This document shows, piece after piece, positions 38,917-51,541 of a stretch of 64,000 nucleotides of DNA. Position 1 is the first letter of the stretch; the number at the start of each line of letters is the position of its first letter. This stretch comes from Cutaneotrichosporon cavernicola (Eukaryota; Basidiomycota; Tremellomycetes; Trichosporonales; Trichosporonaceae), in assembly GCF_030864355.1 (NCBI RefSeq), contig NC_083400.1, positions 263,001 to 327,000 on the forward strand, written 5' to 3'. The notes below the pieces were generated by a model. That model was not told where the DNA came from. It worked only from the letters and a program-made list of their open reading frames with translations, and made no database searches. The position numbers and the translations under genes are program-made.

Positions 38917-40862
38917 ATGCTGCGACCAGCTCTCCGACCGCGCTACGCGCACAAGATCCTAGCGCGCGGCCTTGCGACGGTCCGCGATGGTCAGCCGACT
39001 GAGAAGAAGCCGTGAGTCAACCGACACCTCGAGATAGAGCTGACGACAGGCCGACTGGTGAGTACGGCGACTTTTGCGTCCTCTGCCAATCGCTCTTGGC
39101 GTTGGGTCTTGAGCACCACCCGGTGCTTGCGCGTCATCTCTTCCTCTAAATCATCACAGAGAGCACCTGCCAGAGGTCAGAGATGATGGCGCGCGCACTC
39201 GAACGACCCGCGTCAACGCCGTATCAAGCTGGGCAGACTCTCTGGCGGTTAGCATGGTGGTGCAGTGCCAACTAGTTCGGATTGTCTCGGCGGCGGCCAC
39301 CTCTCTGCCTCATCATACGTTGTCCACTCCTCCTCTCCCTCCCTCATATACCCCACTAACACTCCTCCTCTCCCTCCCTCATAGACCCCACTAACACCAG
39401 CCGTCGTCATGCTCAACATGGGCGGCCCCTCAACCCTCGACCAAGTCCACTCTTTCCTCTCAAACCTCTTCCACGACAGCGACCTAATCCCGCTCCCCAT
39501 GCAAAAAGTCCTAGCCCCCCTCATCGCAAAGCGCCGCACCCCCAAAATCGAGGAACAGTACAAGGAAATCGGGGGCGGCTCCCCAATCCTCCGCTGGACC
39601 CGCACCCAAGGCGAGGGCATGGCAGCCCTCCTAGACGAGCTGAACCCCGAAAGCGCACCGCACAAAGCCTACGTGGCCTTCCGCTACGCCGAACCACTCA
39701 CCGAGACCTGTCTTGAAGAGATGCGTGCCGACGGTGTCCAGCGCGCTGTCGCCTTCACCCAGTACCCGCAGTACTCGTGCTCGACTACCGGTTCGAGTTT
39801 GAACGAGCTGTACCGCGTCGCTAAGAAGGAGGGGTGGGGGGCGAATGGCGAGGTCAAGTGGAGTGCTATTGATCGCTGGCCCGCGCATCCCGGCCTCGTC
39901 AAGGCTTTTGCAGCTAATATCCGCAAGACCCTCGAGAGTTTTGCCCCAGAGACCAGGGACGAGGTCGTCATTCTCTTCTCGGCACACTCGCTGCCCATCG
40001 AGATCGTCAAGTGAGTCGTGTGTGCGTGTGCGAGTGCGGTGTGCGTGTGTGTGGGTGCGTGTGCGCGTGTGTGGCATGCCGCGTCGTGTGCGTTTGGGTG
40101 CGTTTCAGGAGGACGCCAGTGGGCGTGCTAGCGTCGTAGCGCTGCCGCCCTAACTCCCGTTCCCGTTTGGGCTCTTCCGCGTGCCGCTCTTTGACGGCAC
40201 GCGAATCGTACGCGTCTCGGACGCCCTTGTGCTAGACGGCGCGCTTGCGTTCGGGATCATCCCACATGTCGCTGTCTGCGATCAGTCTTCTCGAAACAGC
40301 ATTTCTTTCTGCCCTTTCTTCATCCCCACGACATATCACTAACCCCAGCCGCGGAGACACCTACACTCCAGAGGTAGCAGCGACAGTGTACGCGGTAATG
40401 CAAGAACTCAACTTCTCCAATCCGTGAGCTTCCCCCCATGTCAATGCTAAAGGAAGTTACCGTCTGACGTGGCAATCCAAAGTCGGGCCGAAAGCATGGC
40501 AAGGTCCGCAAACCGCAGCCATGGTGGAAGGTCTAGCCAAGCGTGGCCACAAGGACATTTGTCTCGTTCCCGTCGCATTTACCTCGGACCACATTGAGAC
40601 GTTGTTTGAGCTCGACATTGAATTGAAGGAGGACGCAGACAAGCTCGGCGTTAATCTGACTAGGGCGGGGAGTTTGAACGACTCTCCTATTTTTGTTCGC
40701 GCGCTGGCCGATATTGTCAGCACTCATCTGCGCGATTTCGACGCGGGGAATGTGGGCAGCGCGAGCAAACAGCTTATGCTGCGTTGTCCCGAGTGTACGT
40801 CGCCGAGATGTGCGCGGACAAAGAGCTGGATCCAGAAGGGCGGACGCGAGGCCGAGGCTTAG
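38917..40862 (+). CDS. HEM15: Ferrochelatase, mitochondrial, [2Fe-2S] type
   Basis: Five exons (38917-39011, 39050-39057, 39401-40010, 40349-40423, 40457-40862) sum to 397 residues in frame. Exon 2 is an 8-nt microexon (GCCGACTG) that restores [15 protein letters not shown]. The N-terminus [22 protein letters not shown] is a mitochondrial presequence. Diagnostic motifs: [35 protein letters not shown] and [11 protein letters not shown]. The enzyme inserts Fe2+ into protoporphyrin IX at the matrix face of the inner membrane. The C-terminus has CPECTSPRC (Cys373, 376, 381), three ligands of the [2Fe-2S] cluster seen in animal and S. pombe enzymes and absent from S. cerevisiae. Introns 2 and 3 (343 and 338 nt) are ten times the usual length here. 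Confidence 0.95.
39325..39394. repeat. 35-bp tandem duplication at an intron 3' end
   Basis: Two copies of a C/T-rich unit ending CCCCACTAA at 39325-39359 and 39360-39394, directly before CACCAG. The distal copy provides the working branch site and acceptor; the proximal one reads ACTAACACTCC and has lost the AG. Confidence 0.85.
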
Positions 40863-41459
40863 TGGGAACAGTTGGTGATATGCATACATCACTCCAGTCA
40901 AAGAGTCGGTTGGAGGTCCGAGGTCGGAGGTGCTCCGGCCTCGTGCCTTATCTATCATCTGGGGGCGGCATTCCCCTCCGCCATTCTCATGGCTTATCTG
41001 TACGGAACCAGCTGTCCTATCTCCCTATCGCGGTCAGTCACCACCCGCCTCATCACGTACAGAAGGTGCCGGCTTGTCACTGGCGCCACGCCGACGCCGC
41101 CAGGAGGCAGTGACGCACGTGCAGAGTCACGACGTGACGTGGCGGCGTGCCAGCGCGAGACCTTCTCACTTGGCAGATCTGCATCCGTCAGAACGCGGCA
41201 CACACTCTCGCAGCATACATGCATCCCAACGATACTAGACGGAGACAATGAGAGCACGACGGGGGTCCACTCGTACACACGACATGACATGGACGACCAT
41301 GCGATGATGATGCAGAACAGAGTAATTACACTTGGTAGATTTTTGTGGTACATGTTGGCAGTTGCTTGGACTTGATTGGGCGGCAGGACAGACTCGCGTG
41401 ATTGGTGATAAGATGGTTGACTCGTGACTGGGGGAATGAGAACAAGATGATCGTGGGCT
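40863..41459. other. Convergent intergenic region
   Basis: Between the ferrochelatase stop and the stop of the Reg1-like gene. No feature recognised. Confidence 0.45.
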
Positions 41460-43875
41460 TTAGCCTAACGAGGCGCCGCGGCGGTGCTGCTGTGCAGCAG
41501 GGCGCGCGCGCGCCGCCTCGTCCTGCGACCCATACCACAGAGCGCCAAGGAGGTCCTTGGCCGTGTTGGCAATGTTGGTCGCTCGGCCGATGAGCGTTGA
41601 ACCGTCGTCGTCGTCGCCGTCCGAAGGCTGCGACAGCTCGCCACGCACGTCGCCCAAGGTAGCCTTGGGAGAGACGGAGGCGGGCGAGTCGATGAAGTTC
41701 GGGCGTTCACCCACGGGTTCAGGTCCTGGGCCAGTCAGTCGAGTCGAGGTGTGAGGAAGGGATGCAGGCGAGGTGTCCTTTAGCGGCCGTAACACGATCT
41801 ACTACTGTCAGTCAGTCCGATCGCCCGTCCGTGTCCTGCTTACCTGCGGCGATGAGTGAGGGGTAGGGGTGGAAGAGCGTTCTGGAGACGCGTCCACGTC
41901 CATCGGCTCGTGGTGCTGTGCGTTGTCGACCTGCTGCGGTCGTGAAGCCGTCTCCGAGTTGCCACCGTCGACAGGAGAGCGCGAGACGGATCCCACCGAC
42001 GAAGCCGAGGATGTCGACGAGCCGCGAGGAGGCACACTGCGGTCATACTTTGACGAGCCATACCCACGCTGGGCAGAGCGGCCGCGATGAGAGCGCTCCT
42101 CAGACGCAGTGGCAGCCGTTCCGATTGCCAGCTGGGCGTTCTCGTAGCTGCCGTACATTCCGCCGATACCTGTGGCCACGGACGGGTTGTAGTTGAAGAT
42201 GGCAGGGGGCGAAATGGGCTCGGAAACCTGCTGCGACGCTGATGGAGCGGTACGAACCTTGAGGATACCCCTGCTCGGAGGCTGAGGCGAGGACGCGCCG
42301 AGCGGGATTGCGATGTTGAGAGACGAAGACGACGACGACGATGACATGTTGCCTTGGGGAACGTCGATGGTCTGCGCCTGGCGCCACTTGGGCTGCGCAG
42401 GCGGAGTCTGGACAGCCGGGGCGCGACCATATGTGCCGGTACGGGGGCTTGTGCCGGTGAGATCGGGCCCAACAAAATAATCAAGCTTGGGGCTGCCATA
42501 TTGGTCGTCATCAATGTGCCAGGGGCGGCTACCGACCTGGCCAAGTGGCGACTGGGAGCCAAAGGAAGGGGTTATGATCGTAGGCGCAGTGTTCTCCTCC
42601 TGCGGCATATATGCAAGTGGTGGGCGGTGCACTGTCTGGGGCACAGACGGATTGTTGGCATATGAGCCGGCCGTCTTGAGGACAGTAGGGGCTATCATCT
42701 TGATAGTCATCGAGGCCTGGCTCAATGTCGACGACACAGACGACGAGCGGCGGCCGCTCGAGAACCGCGACAGACTGGAGCGCATCTCAATAATCTCGTC
42801 ATCGTCAGAGTCGTCAACAACGACCTGAGAGAGGTTGGGCTCGTCGAGTGCGACACACTGCTCGACAAACGTGTTGAACGTGATTTTCCGGCGGTTGTTG
42901 TTCTCTGGTGACACTTCCTTGGAGCGGCTGTTGTTGCCCGACGCGGCGCGGACAGAGCCAGAACGGCCCAGTCCCACAGCGCGTCTGCGAGCCGGCATCG
43001 AGTTGCTGCGCAGCAGGTTGGTCTCAGACTTGGTATGAGAAAGGCCAGCACGGACTGGGCCTGCAACAACAAAGTCGTCCTCGTCAATGGCATCCGTGTC
43101 ATCGAGATCGGGAGAGGTGGGGCCCGGAAGAGAGAGGAGCTCGCTCAATGTCCTGTGCTTGAGAATACCAGGCTTGCCGTTCTTGTTGGGGAGGTCGATG
43201 CCCACACGGTCTGCAGTGGACGAGATCTTGAGGGGACGAACGGGCTGGACCTTGGCCGTATGCAATGGGCCGTAGAGCCAAGTAACGTCCGAATCCTTGA
43301 GCCTGTGACAAGTTAGACATTGTTGTGCCTTGAGTGGTGGTGACAGTGGAGGTGATCGGGGATGGACGGGCGGAGAACGGAGGTGGCAACGGCTATTCCT
43401 CCGGCGCGGCGGTGCGCACGTTTTCCGAGCCCAGCGTGACGCCATCCGCCTATTCACTCATGACCAAGGCACTTTGACTCACCAGTTAAGTGTCTCTGGG
43501 CTAATGGTGCGAAGCTTGTTGCGCTGCTTGTTCCATGTCCTCCAACTAGCATTCTCGAGGCGAACACCGTTGGCAATCTCGTGCTTGTGCCGGGTCATGT
43601 TGCGCCACGAGGCCCAAACATCTTCTTCGGTCCAGTTGTGCGAGAGGTAGTCGACACAAATGGAGGGAAGGTGGTCCTGGATGTCCTCGACGGACGGAGC
43701 AGCACCGGAATCGCTTGGGAGCGATGTCTGGAGGATGTGTCAGCACAGGTCAGGTGGCCATGAGACTCGGTGTGGACGGGTGGTGGGTGCTCGGATGGTG
43801 GCCAAATCGGGTGACGCATGGTATGGTGTAGCTAGGTATTCAGGACTCACAATGGAGGGGATTATCTGGGCCATG
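41460..43875 (-). CDS. Reg1-like protein phosphatase 1 regulatory subunit (DUF1752)
   Basis: Exons 43483-43727, 41844-43302 and 41460-41798 join in frame. A short first exon (43851-43875, MAQIIP...) probably supplies the start, but as sequenced it ends one base out of phase; one C fewer in its CCCCC run would fix it. The DUF1752/AreA-N-like signature is clear: WTEEDVWASWRNMTRHKHEI, NASWRTWNKQRNKL and LNWLKDSDVTWLYGPL. Downstream, RRKITFNTFVEQCVALD carries a KITF docking motif for PP1 (RVxF class), as in yeast Reg1, followed by an acidic DDSDDDEIIEM. The C-terminus TLIGRATNIANTAKDLLGALWYG is a further conserved-looking block. Expected role: targeting PP1 to Snf1/AMPK in glucose signalling. The rest is Ser-rich and disordered. 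Confidence 0.82.
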
Positions 43876-45732
43876 ATGTGGTTATGCTCCTATGCGTCTA
43901 GTGAGAGAGAGAGACAAGAGAGGCTTCAAGTGGTTGATGTTACTCGATAGGAGGAGTACGAGGGGTGGTGAGTGACCTCGGCACCAAGTGGGTGGGTTGG
44001 CGGAAACGGATGCTGTGGTGGTTGTGCGGGGCAGGGGTGTGGAGTGGCTGGGTTGGGGGGGGGGGGGGCTGGTACAGGGGTTGGGTGGTCGATGTTGATG
44101 ACTAGTGGTGGAGAGGAGAAGGGGGATGGATGGATGTAGATCCCCGAGAGGAAGAAGGAGGGGGGGGTGATGATTAGAAGGGGGAAGACGAGTCCAAGCT
44201 AGAGGATGAGATCTAGTTGTTGTTGAATGGGGTGAGTTGGATACCAAAGTGGAATGGATGAATGGGATATTGAATGAATAATATGATGCTGACTAGTTGA
44301 GAGGTAAAGTGAGGCAAAGCTAAGGCAAGTCTCAAGGGGAAGGGAGGTTGAAGTGCACTTGACAGCTGACAGACCCACCCCATACCTCATGGTCAATTAG
44401 TTTGACTAAGAGCTTGGTATAACTTGGACACTTGACTTTGATAGGTGACGGCAGCAACGCCGGGTCAAGTCGACATCCAGGGTCCAGCACTATTAGACCC
44501 AATTAAAAAGGGGGGTCAAATATACCTACCGGCGAATCCGGGCACTTGGCCCGAGCACCCGAGTACAGGTGACAGGGGCGACAGAGCGGCCTCGGACGTC
44601 CGATCATGCTCATCTTTGCTTTGGCTCGTGGCTCTTTTGATACGCCCCTCCACTTTTCCTTTATGGTTCTATTAATGCCGGGAATCCGCCAGTCCACAGT
44701 CTACGTATACCCTCTAGCATTCTCTGCTCGGAATGTACGTGCTCAGCTAGACTTTGGCTGAGGATATATGTATAATATCAGCTTCTGTTTGGCATGTTTG
44801 GCTATGGTCCAACCGGATGATCTGTAGAGCTGTAGATCAGCTGGACTATTGACCCCTCACATGGAGCCAAGTCCGATGTGATGTGGCGCAGATCAGATCA
44901 ACTCACCGACATCCATTGCCACCGCGCTTAGTTAATATCAAAATCAAATAGCCAACTAATAACGTGATTAGGCTTACTGTTTCCAGTTGTAAAGAAACAA
45001 AGCCACTGACGCAAGTTGATATTCAGGGTAAATTGTATGAAATCGGTACATCGGTACTGGACCGAAATGTCGGCCGCAGCCTGCATCAAGTTTGGTGCGA
45101 GATGTATGTTGCTTGCTGCGAGAATGTGAGGCCGTCGGCATTGTCAAGTACAGTATTCCCTGAGACCCTGACTGATTGGCTTGAACTGGCTTGGGCTTGA
45201 GCCCAAGATCGTAGCGTGTTAGGATCGGAGGATACAGGACACAAGGGGCAAAGCGACATTTTCCGAGCATCCGGGTCTCCACTGGTCACTGGCCACGGCT
45301 CCAGCTACCGGGTTCCGGGTTCCCCACGCACGTTGCTACGTTACGTTCAGTTGAACTCTCACTGGTTTGTGAGTAAACAGGTATATGGATCCCGGTTACT
45401 CGGCAAGATGCATAACGTCATCTCATCGCCTCACGGACGCACGGATCGACCAAGACCAAGCCTTGGACACGGTTCGGCCGCATGACATGGCTTGGGCAAG
45501 CAGACGGCAGGGTAACAGACTGAAGAGCGGCTGCCGGCGGCAATGTTGGTCAAGTTGAATTAGCCAATGGCAAGTGACCAGGCCATCGGTGATAGTTGGA
45601 TTCTTATGAAACTGGTCATTCAACCTGAATACTGTACCAACTGCCCAAGTGGCAGCTGGCCGGTGTGGACGTATCGGTCAAGCATGGTGCGGTCCAACAG
45701 TACATAGCGATACATCGGCATAGAAAGCGACG
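43876..45732. other. Long intergenic region
   Basis: Contains a G homopolymer of about 16 at 44053-44068 and CT/GA-rich stretches near 43900. No supported gene between 44000 and 45730. Confidence 0.45.
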
Positions 45733-47064
45733 CTACATTATTACACAGCCGTCCTTGTCGCCGCCCATGCTGTCAACCAGTCCACCGGCGTCGCGCGTCC
45801 GCCCGCCCATCTGCCGACCTTGAAGGTCGACAACCAGCACGCCCGTGTTGCGGGGGTCGATCTCGGCTGAGAGGTTGTATCTGAGTCAGCGAGTTCAAGT
45901 AGGTGGGGTGGGGGAAGAGGGCGGGTGTAGAAGAGTGCGGAGGTGGTTGGAAAGGGAGAGGTGAGGACACTGAGGGCAGTGTCTAAGAAGACTGAGGCAG
46001 CACCTCCAACCTCCTCCAAATCACGTTGGCGACTCACTTCCGCATCATCTCCGCGACAGCTGGCTTGATCTTGGCCTGTCTATTCGCAGAATGGTTGCCC
46101 TTGCCTGTGATGATACGCAGGTCGTCGAGGCCCGAGCGCTGTCCGTTTGCGATAGCCTTCTCGACTTGCTCAAGCGCCTCCTTGACATATAGGCCGTGCA
46201 GGTCGATCGTGCCGTGCGGCTGGGTCTTGTTGTTCTCTGCGGTCAGCGCGTCCCCAGCGGGTGGCATGTGGAACGGTCCGGTTGGTCATCGCGCCACCGT
46301 GAGTGCATTAGGCTATTCGCACGTCGGCTGTGGGACGTGATTCTGCTGCTGATGGGGTATGCGAACTGCGGCCCGATATAACAGGCAATCAAAAAGGCCG
46401 GACTAGCTCGTAACCAATTCCCCACAGGGCGTGGTACAGATACGACGAGAAGCCTCGTCCGACCTTTGGCGCCCCAACGCCCAGCATCCCTTCCCCACTC
46501 ATCAAAACTCGCCCACTCGCACACCGGACACTGTCTGTTCCACCGCAACCCCAACAACGCCCACCCCTCACTCACCACGGAAAATCCACTCGGCAGCCTT
46601 ATCATCCAACTGATCCTGCTTCGCCTGATGCCGCTTCCCCTCCTGGCTGAGATCGTGTGCGCGACCCCCATCACCAGACTTGTATGCGGTTTGCGAGTCC
46701 GCGAAGCATCTGATGTCAACTTTGTTACTCTAAGGAGGACATACTTGTGAGCCATATCACCCTCCCGACGAGCCTCGTTCCGCCACTGCTGGTACTGCTG
46801 GTCGTTGCCTGGTCCGTCGTTGCTTGACGTCCACGCCCCTTGCTGGGGCTGTTGAGGAGGATACTGCTGCTGGCCCCACCCTCCCTGCTGCCCGCCTTGG
46901 TGTTGACCGCCTGGATAGCCCTGCTGCCCGCCTTGGTGTTGACCGCCTGGGTAGCCTTGCTGCTGATTGCCCTGCTGCTGGTGCCCCTGCTGGTGCCCCT
47001 GCTGGGTCTTGCCCCCGCAAAACACCTGCAGGAGCTGGAGGAAGAGGTTGAGGATTGCGCCCAT
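45733..47064 (-). CDS. DUF1771-SMR domain protein ending in a CaaX box
   Basis: Four exons (46745-47064, 46576-46709, 46038-46236, 45733-45880) give 266 residues. MGAILNLFLQLLQVFCGG is followed by a Gln/Gly-rich stretch with a repeated GYPGGQHQGGQQ. QWRNEARREGDMAHK...WIFRENN is DUF1771. Residues 162-260 are an SMR domain with IDLHGLYVKEAL and ITGKGNHS. SMR domains bind or nick nucleic acid, or serve in ribosome quality control in the Cue2/N4BP2 group. The last four residues are CVIM, an ideal farnesylation motif. Gly2 is a possible myristoylation site. The C-terminal exon was placed by reading NTGVLVVDLQG across the last splice. Confidence 0.88.
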
Positions 47065-49086
47065 TGTTCAGTTGAGAGTTGAGAGATGTATGTCGAGATG
47101 TGGAGAGTGGCTGAGGAGAGCCAAGCAAGTTGCAGTCGCGTCTGAGCAGGGTAGTCACCGCAGCCAGAGAAGTGGCCGATGTGGAATCGGAAGCGGAGGC
47201 AAGGTTGAGGCCGTGACGAGTGCGGGCGCGAGCGCGAGGTGGATCAGTAAGCTGTAGCGATGAGCGAGAGATGAGTTTGGATTAGATGTTTCGGTGAAAC
47301 GCGCTCCGCCGCTGGATTGTTATTTTGTTGACACCTCGTGGTACGGTAACGTTTCCGTTCCTGAATTGCGATCGACACCAACTCCAAAGTCCACAAACTC
47401 CACGCCACCGTCATCCGCTGATTCAATCTCATCATCAATGACATGTCAAGTATGTGAGTGACATGAGCTCGCAAGAAGTGCACACAAGGGATGGAAGCAG
47501 TGTCGAGTAGGAGCAGTCCTGCGTGCATGCAGGGCTGCTCAAACACTTGGGGCTACTCACAAGATCACCAGATCACCAACATTCTCCAACGGTGGATACA
47601 GTTTGTATTCGATCCTCCTCTTTTATCAGGCTAAACGTATGGTGCATTAGTCTCTAGAAGGTGCAATTCAATTAATTGAATTGAGCAGATTAGAGCCCGG
47701 GTGCGTGCTGCCGACCTGTTTCTATCGTCCAATCTACCCCGTACTTGCTGCTGTGCTGCTGCTCAACTACGTCACAAAGTCTGCCACACACACCCCGCTT
47801 TGCGACACTCCGGTTTCCACATATATGCGGGGTGGTCGACCTGGCGGCTGGGGCAGGAGAAACGGCCCGTTTCGAGAAACGAACCGGACGTCACCGCCCA
47901 CCGCCCACCGCCCACCGCTCCACAACTCACTCCACTGACCTCTCTTGGCCACGGAATATTGTCCGAGACCAAGAGTTGTCGGAGGCACGAGATAGTGTAC
48001 TGTAAGGGCGTGGTCTTTGTCGAACCAACCGAACGGCGCCCGGTGTCCTCATTCCAATCGCACGGTCTGACCCGACGCCTCGCGGCTATTAAACGTCCAC
48101 GCAAACGAGACCTCGGACGAGACGCGCGGGGCATTCTCGCCACATCTCGTCACATCTCGGCGAGCTCCCATGCGGCTTTGCGGGGATACTCTGCGGCGCA
48201 GCTGCGATTCAGCCCACCTGCAAGTGGCAGCTACTGGCTGGCTTGTTTACCCGATCATGCCTGTGAGCACTGTTTGCTCGGCGCTACTCTGGGGCGGCTT
48301 TACTCTGCCCCGTTTCGAGATAATGCTGAGCTAGTAGCCTATAGCCGCAGAGCATGTCGGCGTCTTCGAGTTCCATGCTGAAACCACGCCTCGTTTGGGA
48401 CCCAAACGATCGGAACAGCGTCCGAGCTTTTCTCATGTCGTGTCTTCACACTGAGGCCGTCGCCTGGATATCCAGCGGGGATGAATTGGGGCAGCAGTGT
48501 ACAAGTAAGGGTGAAGGAGTTACAGCAGCACGGCGTCCATGACCAAGACTTGAAGCATGACGCTGTAAATGTGGAAGGATGAGGTAGAGGGCGCAAGGGT
48601 AAGGAACGTACTGAACAGTAGCTCCTGTCCCGGCCCGGCCGTCCGGCGCCGATGCACCTGATCATCTGGCCATGCGTTCCTTTTCAATCCGCCGTCAAAC
48701 AACCGACGAGGATCAAACTCAAGCTCTGATACTCAATATTGATATTTTGGGTTGAGTTGAACTGCACGTGGGCACTGATGCTAGCAACCCCCGAGGAATG
48801 GTCACGAGGGCGTGCCACACGGCACACGGTACACGGCACACGGTACGCTCTTTGAAGGCAAAGGTGCCCTTGTCGTTAGCAAATGATACCCCGAACGACT
48901 GACGGAGCTGGCGCGATGGCTGGCCGCGCCAGAGTGCAATCGAGCCATCCATTACAAGGAGCGCGAGCAGGTATTTAAGACAAGGGACAGCCTAGACAAC
49001 GCCCTCACTCTTGTCCACTCTCCTCACTCCTGTCCACCCTCCTCACTCTCTCCTTAACTCATCACCACCCATCAACTAAAATCAAT
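47065..49086. other. Long intergenic region with palindrome
   Basis: About 2 kb without a supported gene. It contains the perfect palindrome at 47664-47683 and a short CACCGCCCACCG repeat near 47895. A TATTTAAG at 48972-48979 probably serves the sugar porter. Two plus-strand frames at 47681-48381 have poor codon character. Confidence 0.5.
47664..47688. repeat. Perfect 20-bp palindrome plus AGCAG
   Basis: CAATTCAATTAATTGAATTG followed by AGCAG. A related pair of 10-bp arms with a 5-base spacer and the same AGCAG tail occurs at 22619-22648. Confidence 0.8.
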
Positions 49087-50936
49087 ATGGGCGTCGTCGC
49101 TGCTGCTGGCGGAGGAGGCGTGTCCAACGAGCTCGCAGGTCTGCTGGCCGGCCGCGATACAAGATGGTACAAGGGCTACCACCTCAAGCTCAACATTATG
49201 CTTGTACGTCAACGCCTTCTGGAAGACGCTGATCCAAGTTACTCATCCTCATCACGTCCATGACCAACGGCTATGATGGGTCCATGATGAATGGTCTCCA
49301 GGGTGGGTCCAAAGCCGATCCCAAAACTAACTCCAAGCTCTCGATACTTGGAAGGAGTATTTTAACCACCCCGAGCGCAGCCCAACCCTCTTCGGCGTGT
49401 TCAACGCGATCCAGTCGATCGGCGGCATTGTCGGCCTCCCCTTTGCACCCTACCTCGCAGACTACTTTGGCCGCCGCTGGACCATCTTCCTCGGCGCAGC
49501 CTTGATGGTTATTGCCACTGTGATCCAGACCGCGTCGCAGAACGTCGGCATGTTCATCTTCTCGCGCGGCCTCATCGGGTTCGGCCTCTCGTGGGCCGGT
49601 TTAGCCTCACCCCTCCTCATCACTGAGCTCGCGTTTCCCACCCACCGTGCCCCCATCACCTCGCTCTACAACTCGATGTGGTACCTCGGCTCCATCGTTG
49701 CGGCCTGGACGACCTTGTGAGTGTCCCAGACTGATGCCCCTGCGCCTGCTGTCTCGACATTGCGTATGCCCCATCCCTCCTTGCTAACTCCTCTCGCTAA
49801 CGCCCAGTGGCACTTTCCGCATTGCTAACACCTGGTCGTGGCGCATCCCGTCCGTTCTCCAGGGCGTGCCATCGGTCCTCCAGATCCTCTTCATCTTCTT
49901 CATCCCCGAGTCTCCTCGCTGGCTCATCTCCAAGGGCAAGGTCGAGCCCGCTCGTGACATCATCACCAAAGTTCATTGTGGTGGCGACGTCGATGACCCT
50001 CTGGTTGACTACGAAGTCGCGGAGATTAGAGAGATGCTCCGGATCGAGCAAGAAGCCGCCCAGTCCTCGTCATGGAAGGAGCTATTCACCACACCCGGAA
50101 ACCTCCGCCGCATGCGCATCATCATGGCCATTGCCTTTTTCAGCCAGTGGTCCGGAAACGGCCTCGTCTCGTACTACCTCACCATCGTTCTCAAGGGTAT
50201 CGGAATCACATCCCCTGGCCACCAGACGCTCATCAACGGTGTCTTGCAGGTATACAACTTCTTCTGGGCCATCGTCGGAGCTCTCACCGTCGACCGTGTT
50301 GGCCGCCGCTTCCTCTTCATGACCTCGACCATCGGTATGATGTTCTCCTTCGTGGCATGGACCATCTGCTCAGCCCTCTACCGGCAGAGTGCGACCGAGT
50401 TCGAACCTGCCTGCCTGGCTGCCAACAACGGCAATTCGCGCGAATGCGTCGCCCTCAATGCCGACAAGAGTGCAGGCAACGGCGTAATCGCCTTCATCTT
50501 CATCTTTTACGCGTTCTACGACATCGCCATGTCCCCGCTCCTCGTCTCGTACACCGTCGAGATCCTGCCCTTCCGCGTCCGCGCCAAGGGCCTCATGGCC
50601 ATGCAGATGTGCGTCAACGCCTCCCTCGTCTTCAACCAGTATGTCAACCCGATTGCAATGGACGCCCTCGACTGGAAGTACTACATCGTGTTCTGCGTGT
50701 TCCTCGCATTCACCGTCGTCTACTGCTACCTCTTTGTCATCGAGACGCGTGGCCCCGATGGTCCTCTCTCGCTCGAGGAGATTGCCGCCCTCTTCGACGG
50801 ACCCCACCGCTACGGCTTCCAAAAGAACCCCGTCATCGACCGCACTTCGGACGTCGAGGCCGAAGACCTTCACGGCAAGGGCGGTCTCAACCAGGTGCCG
50901 TTTGGTGCTGTGCGCCACCTCACTGCGGACCAGTAG
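49087..50936 (+). CDS. Sugar porter (MFS), lactose-permease-like
   Basis: Four exons (49087-49203, 49239-49302, 49338-49716, 49808-50936) give 562 residues; two introns are exactly 35 nt. Sugar-porter signatures: TNGYDGSMMNGLQ in TM1, YLADYFGRRW (motif between TM2 and TM3), SRGLIGFGLSWA, FIPESPRWLISKGK after TM6, VDRVGRRFLF and IETRGPDGPLSLEEIAALF after TM12. The N-terminal cytosolic part lacks sensor-type extensions. The pattern resembles fungal lactose/hexose permeases of the plasma membrane; the sugar cannot be deduced. Likely TATTTAAG promoter element 110 bp upstream. Confidence 0.92.
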
Positions 50937-51541
50937 CGTTTTGTAAGGTGTTGTGTATTACGGAAAGAGTTGTGTATATAATATGAGGGTGGCAGAAGTA
51001 CGATCGTAGTGTAGCGGATGAAAGAGTACCTTGATTGTAGGACTGGGGTCTTGGCGCGGAATAGCAACAAATTACAAGATAGTGGTGGACCGCCGATGGC
51101 AATGTCACCCCCCCGCAACCACATCGTCGGGCCGCACTGCGTGTCGGAGGGACTGGGAGGCTGAGGGGAAGGGTACGTGGATCCGTTCATCAATAGTAAC
51201 CAAGCGCAACCGAACATGTCGCCGCTTGGGGACTGGGGCAGAGAGGCGATCTAGAAACGTTTGGGAAGCGACACAACCTTGAGATAAGAGGCGGAGCGAG
51301 CGACGTCCGCTTCGTCAATAGCATTCATGAGCATGCCCCAAGCTGAGTGGGAAGATGAACGGAACGAATGGAAGGAAGAGCAACAGATAACACAAAAGGC
51401 TGGACTCGATATTTGGTCCCGCTACAGTAGTACCCTGCAACACAACAACACAACACGCAGTCCAACACACCCAACCACGTTCACATCTCGTTTCTTGTCT
51501 CACATCATCTAAACAGGCGGCTGGCTCGCCCCCTTATCACA
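50937..51541. other. Intergenic
   Basis: 3' flank of the sugar porter and promoter of the alpha-actinin gene. Nothing recognised. Confidence 0.4.

Noticed and set aside
39130..39200. ATGATGG as a possible snoRNA C box in ferrochelatase intron 2
   Set aside because: No D box (CTGA) or terminal stem at a suitable distance.
47681..48381. 226-codon plus-strand frame
   Set aside because: Basic, repeat-rich and without recognisable motif; start context poor.
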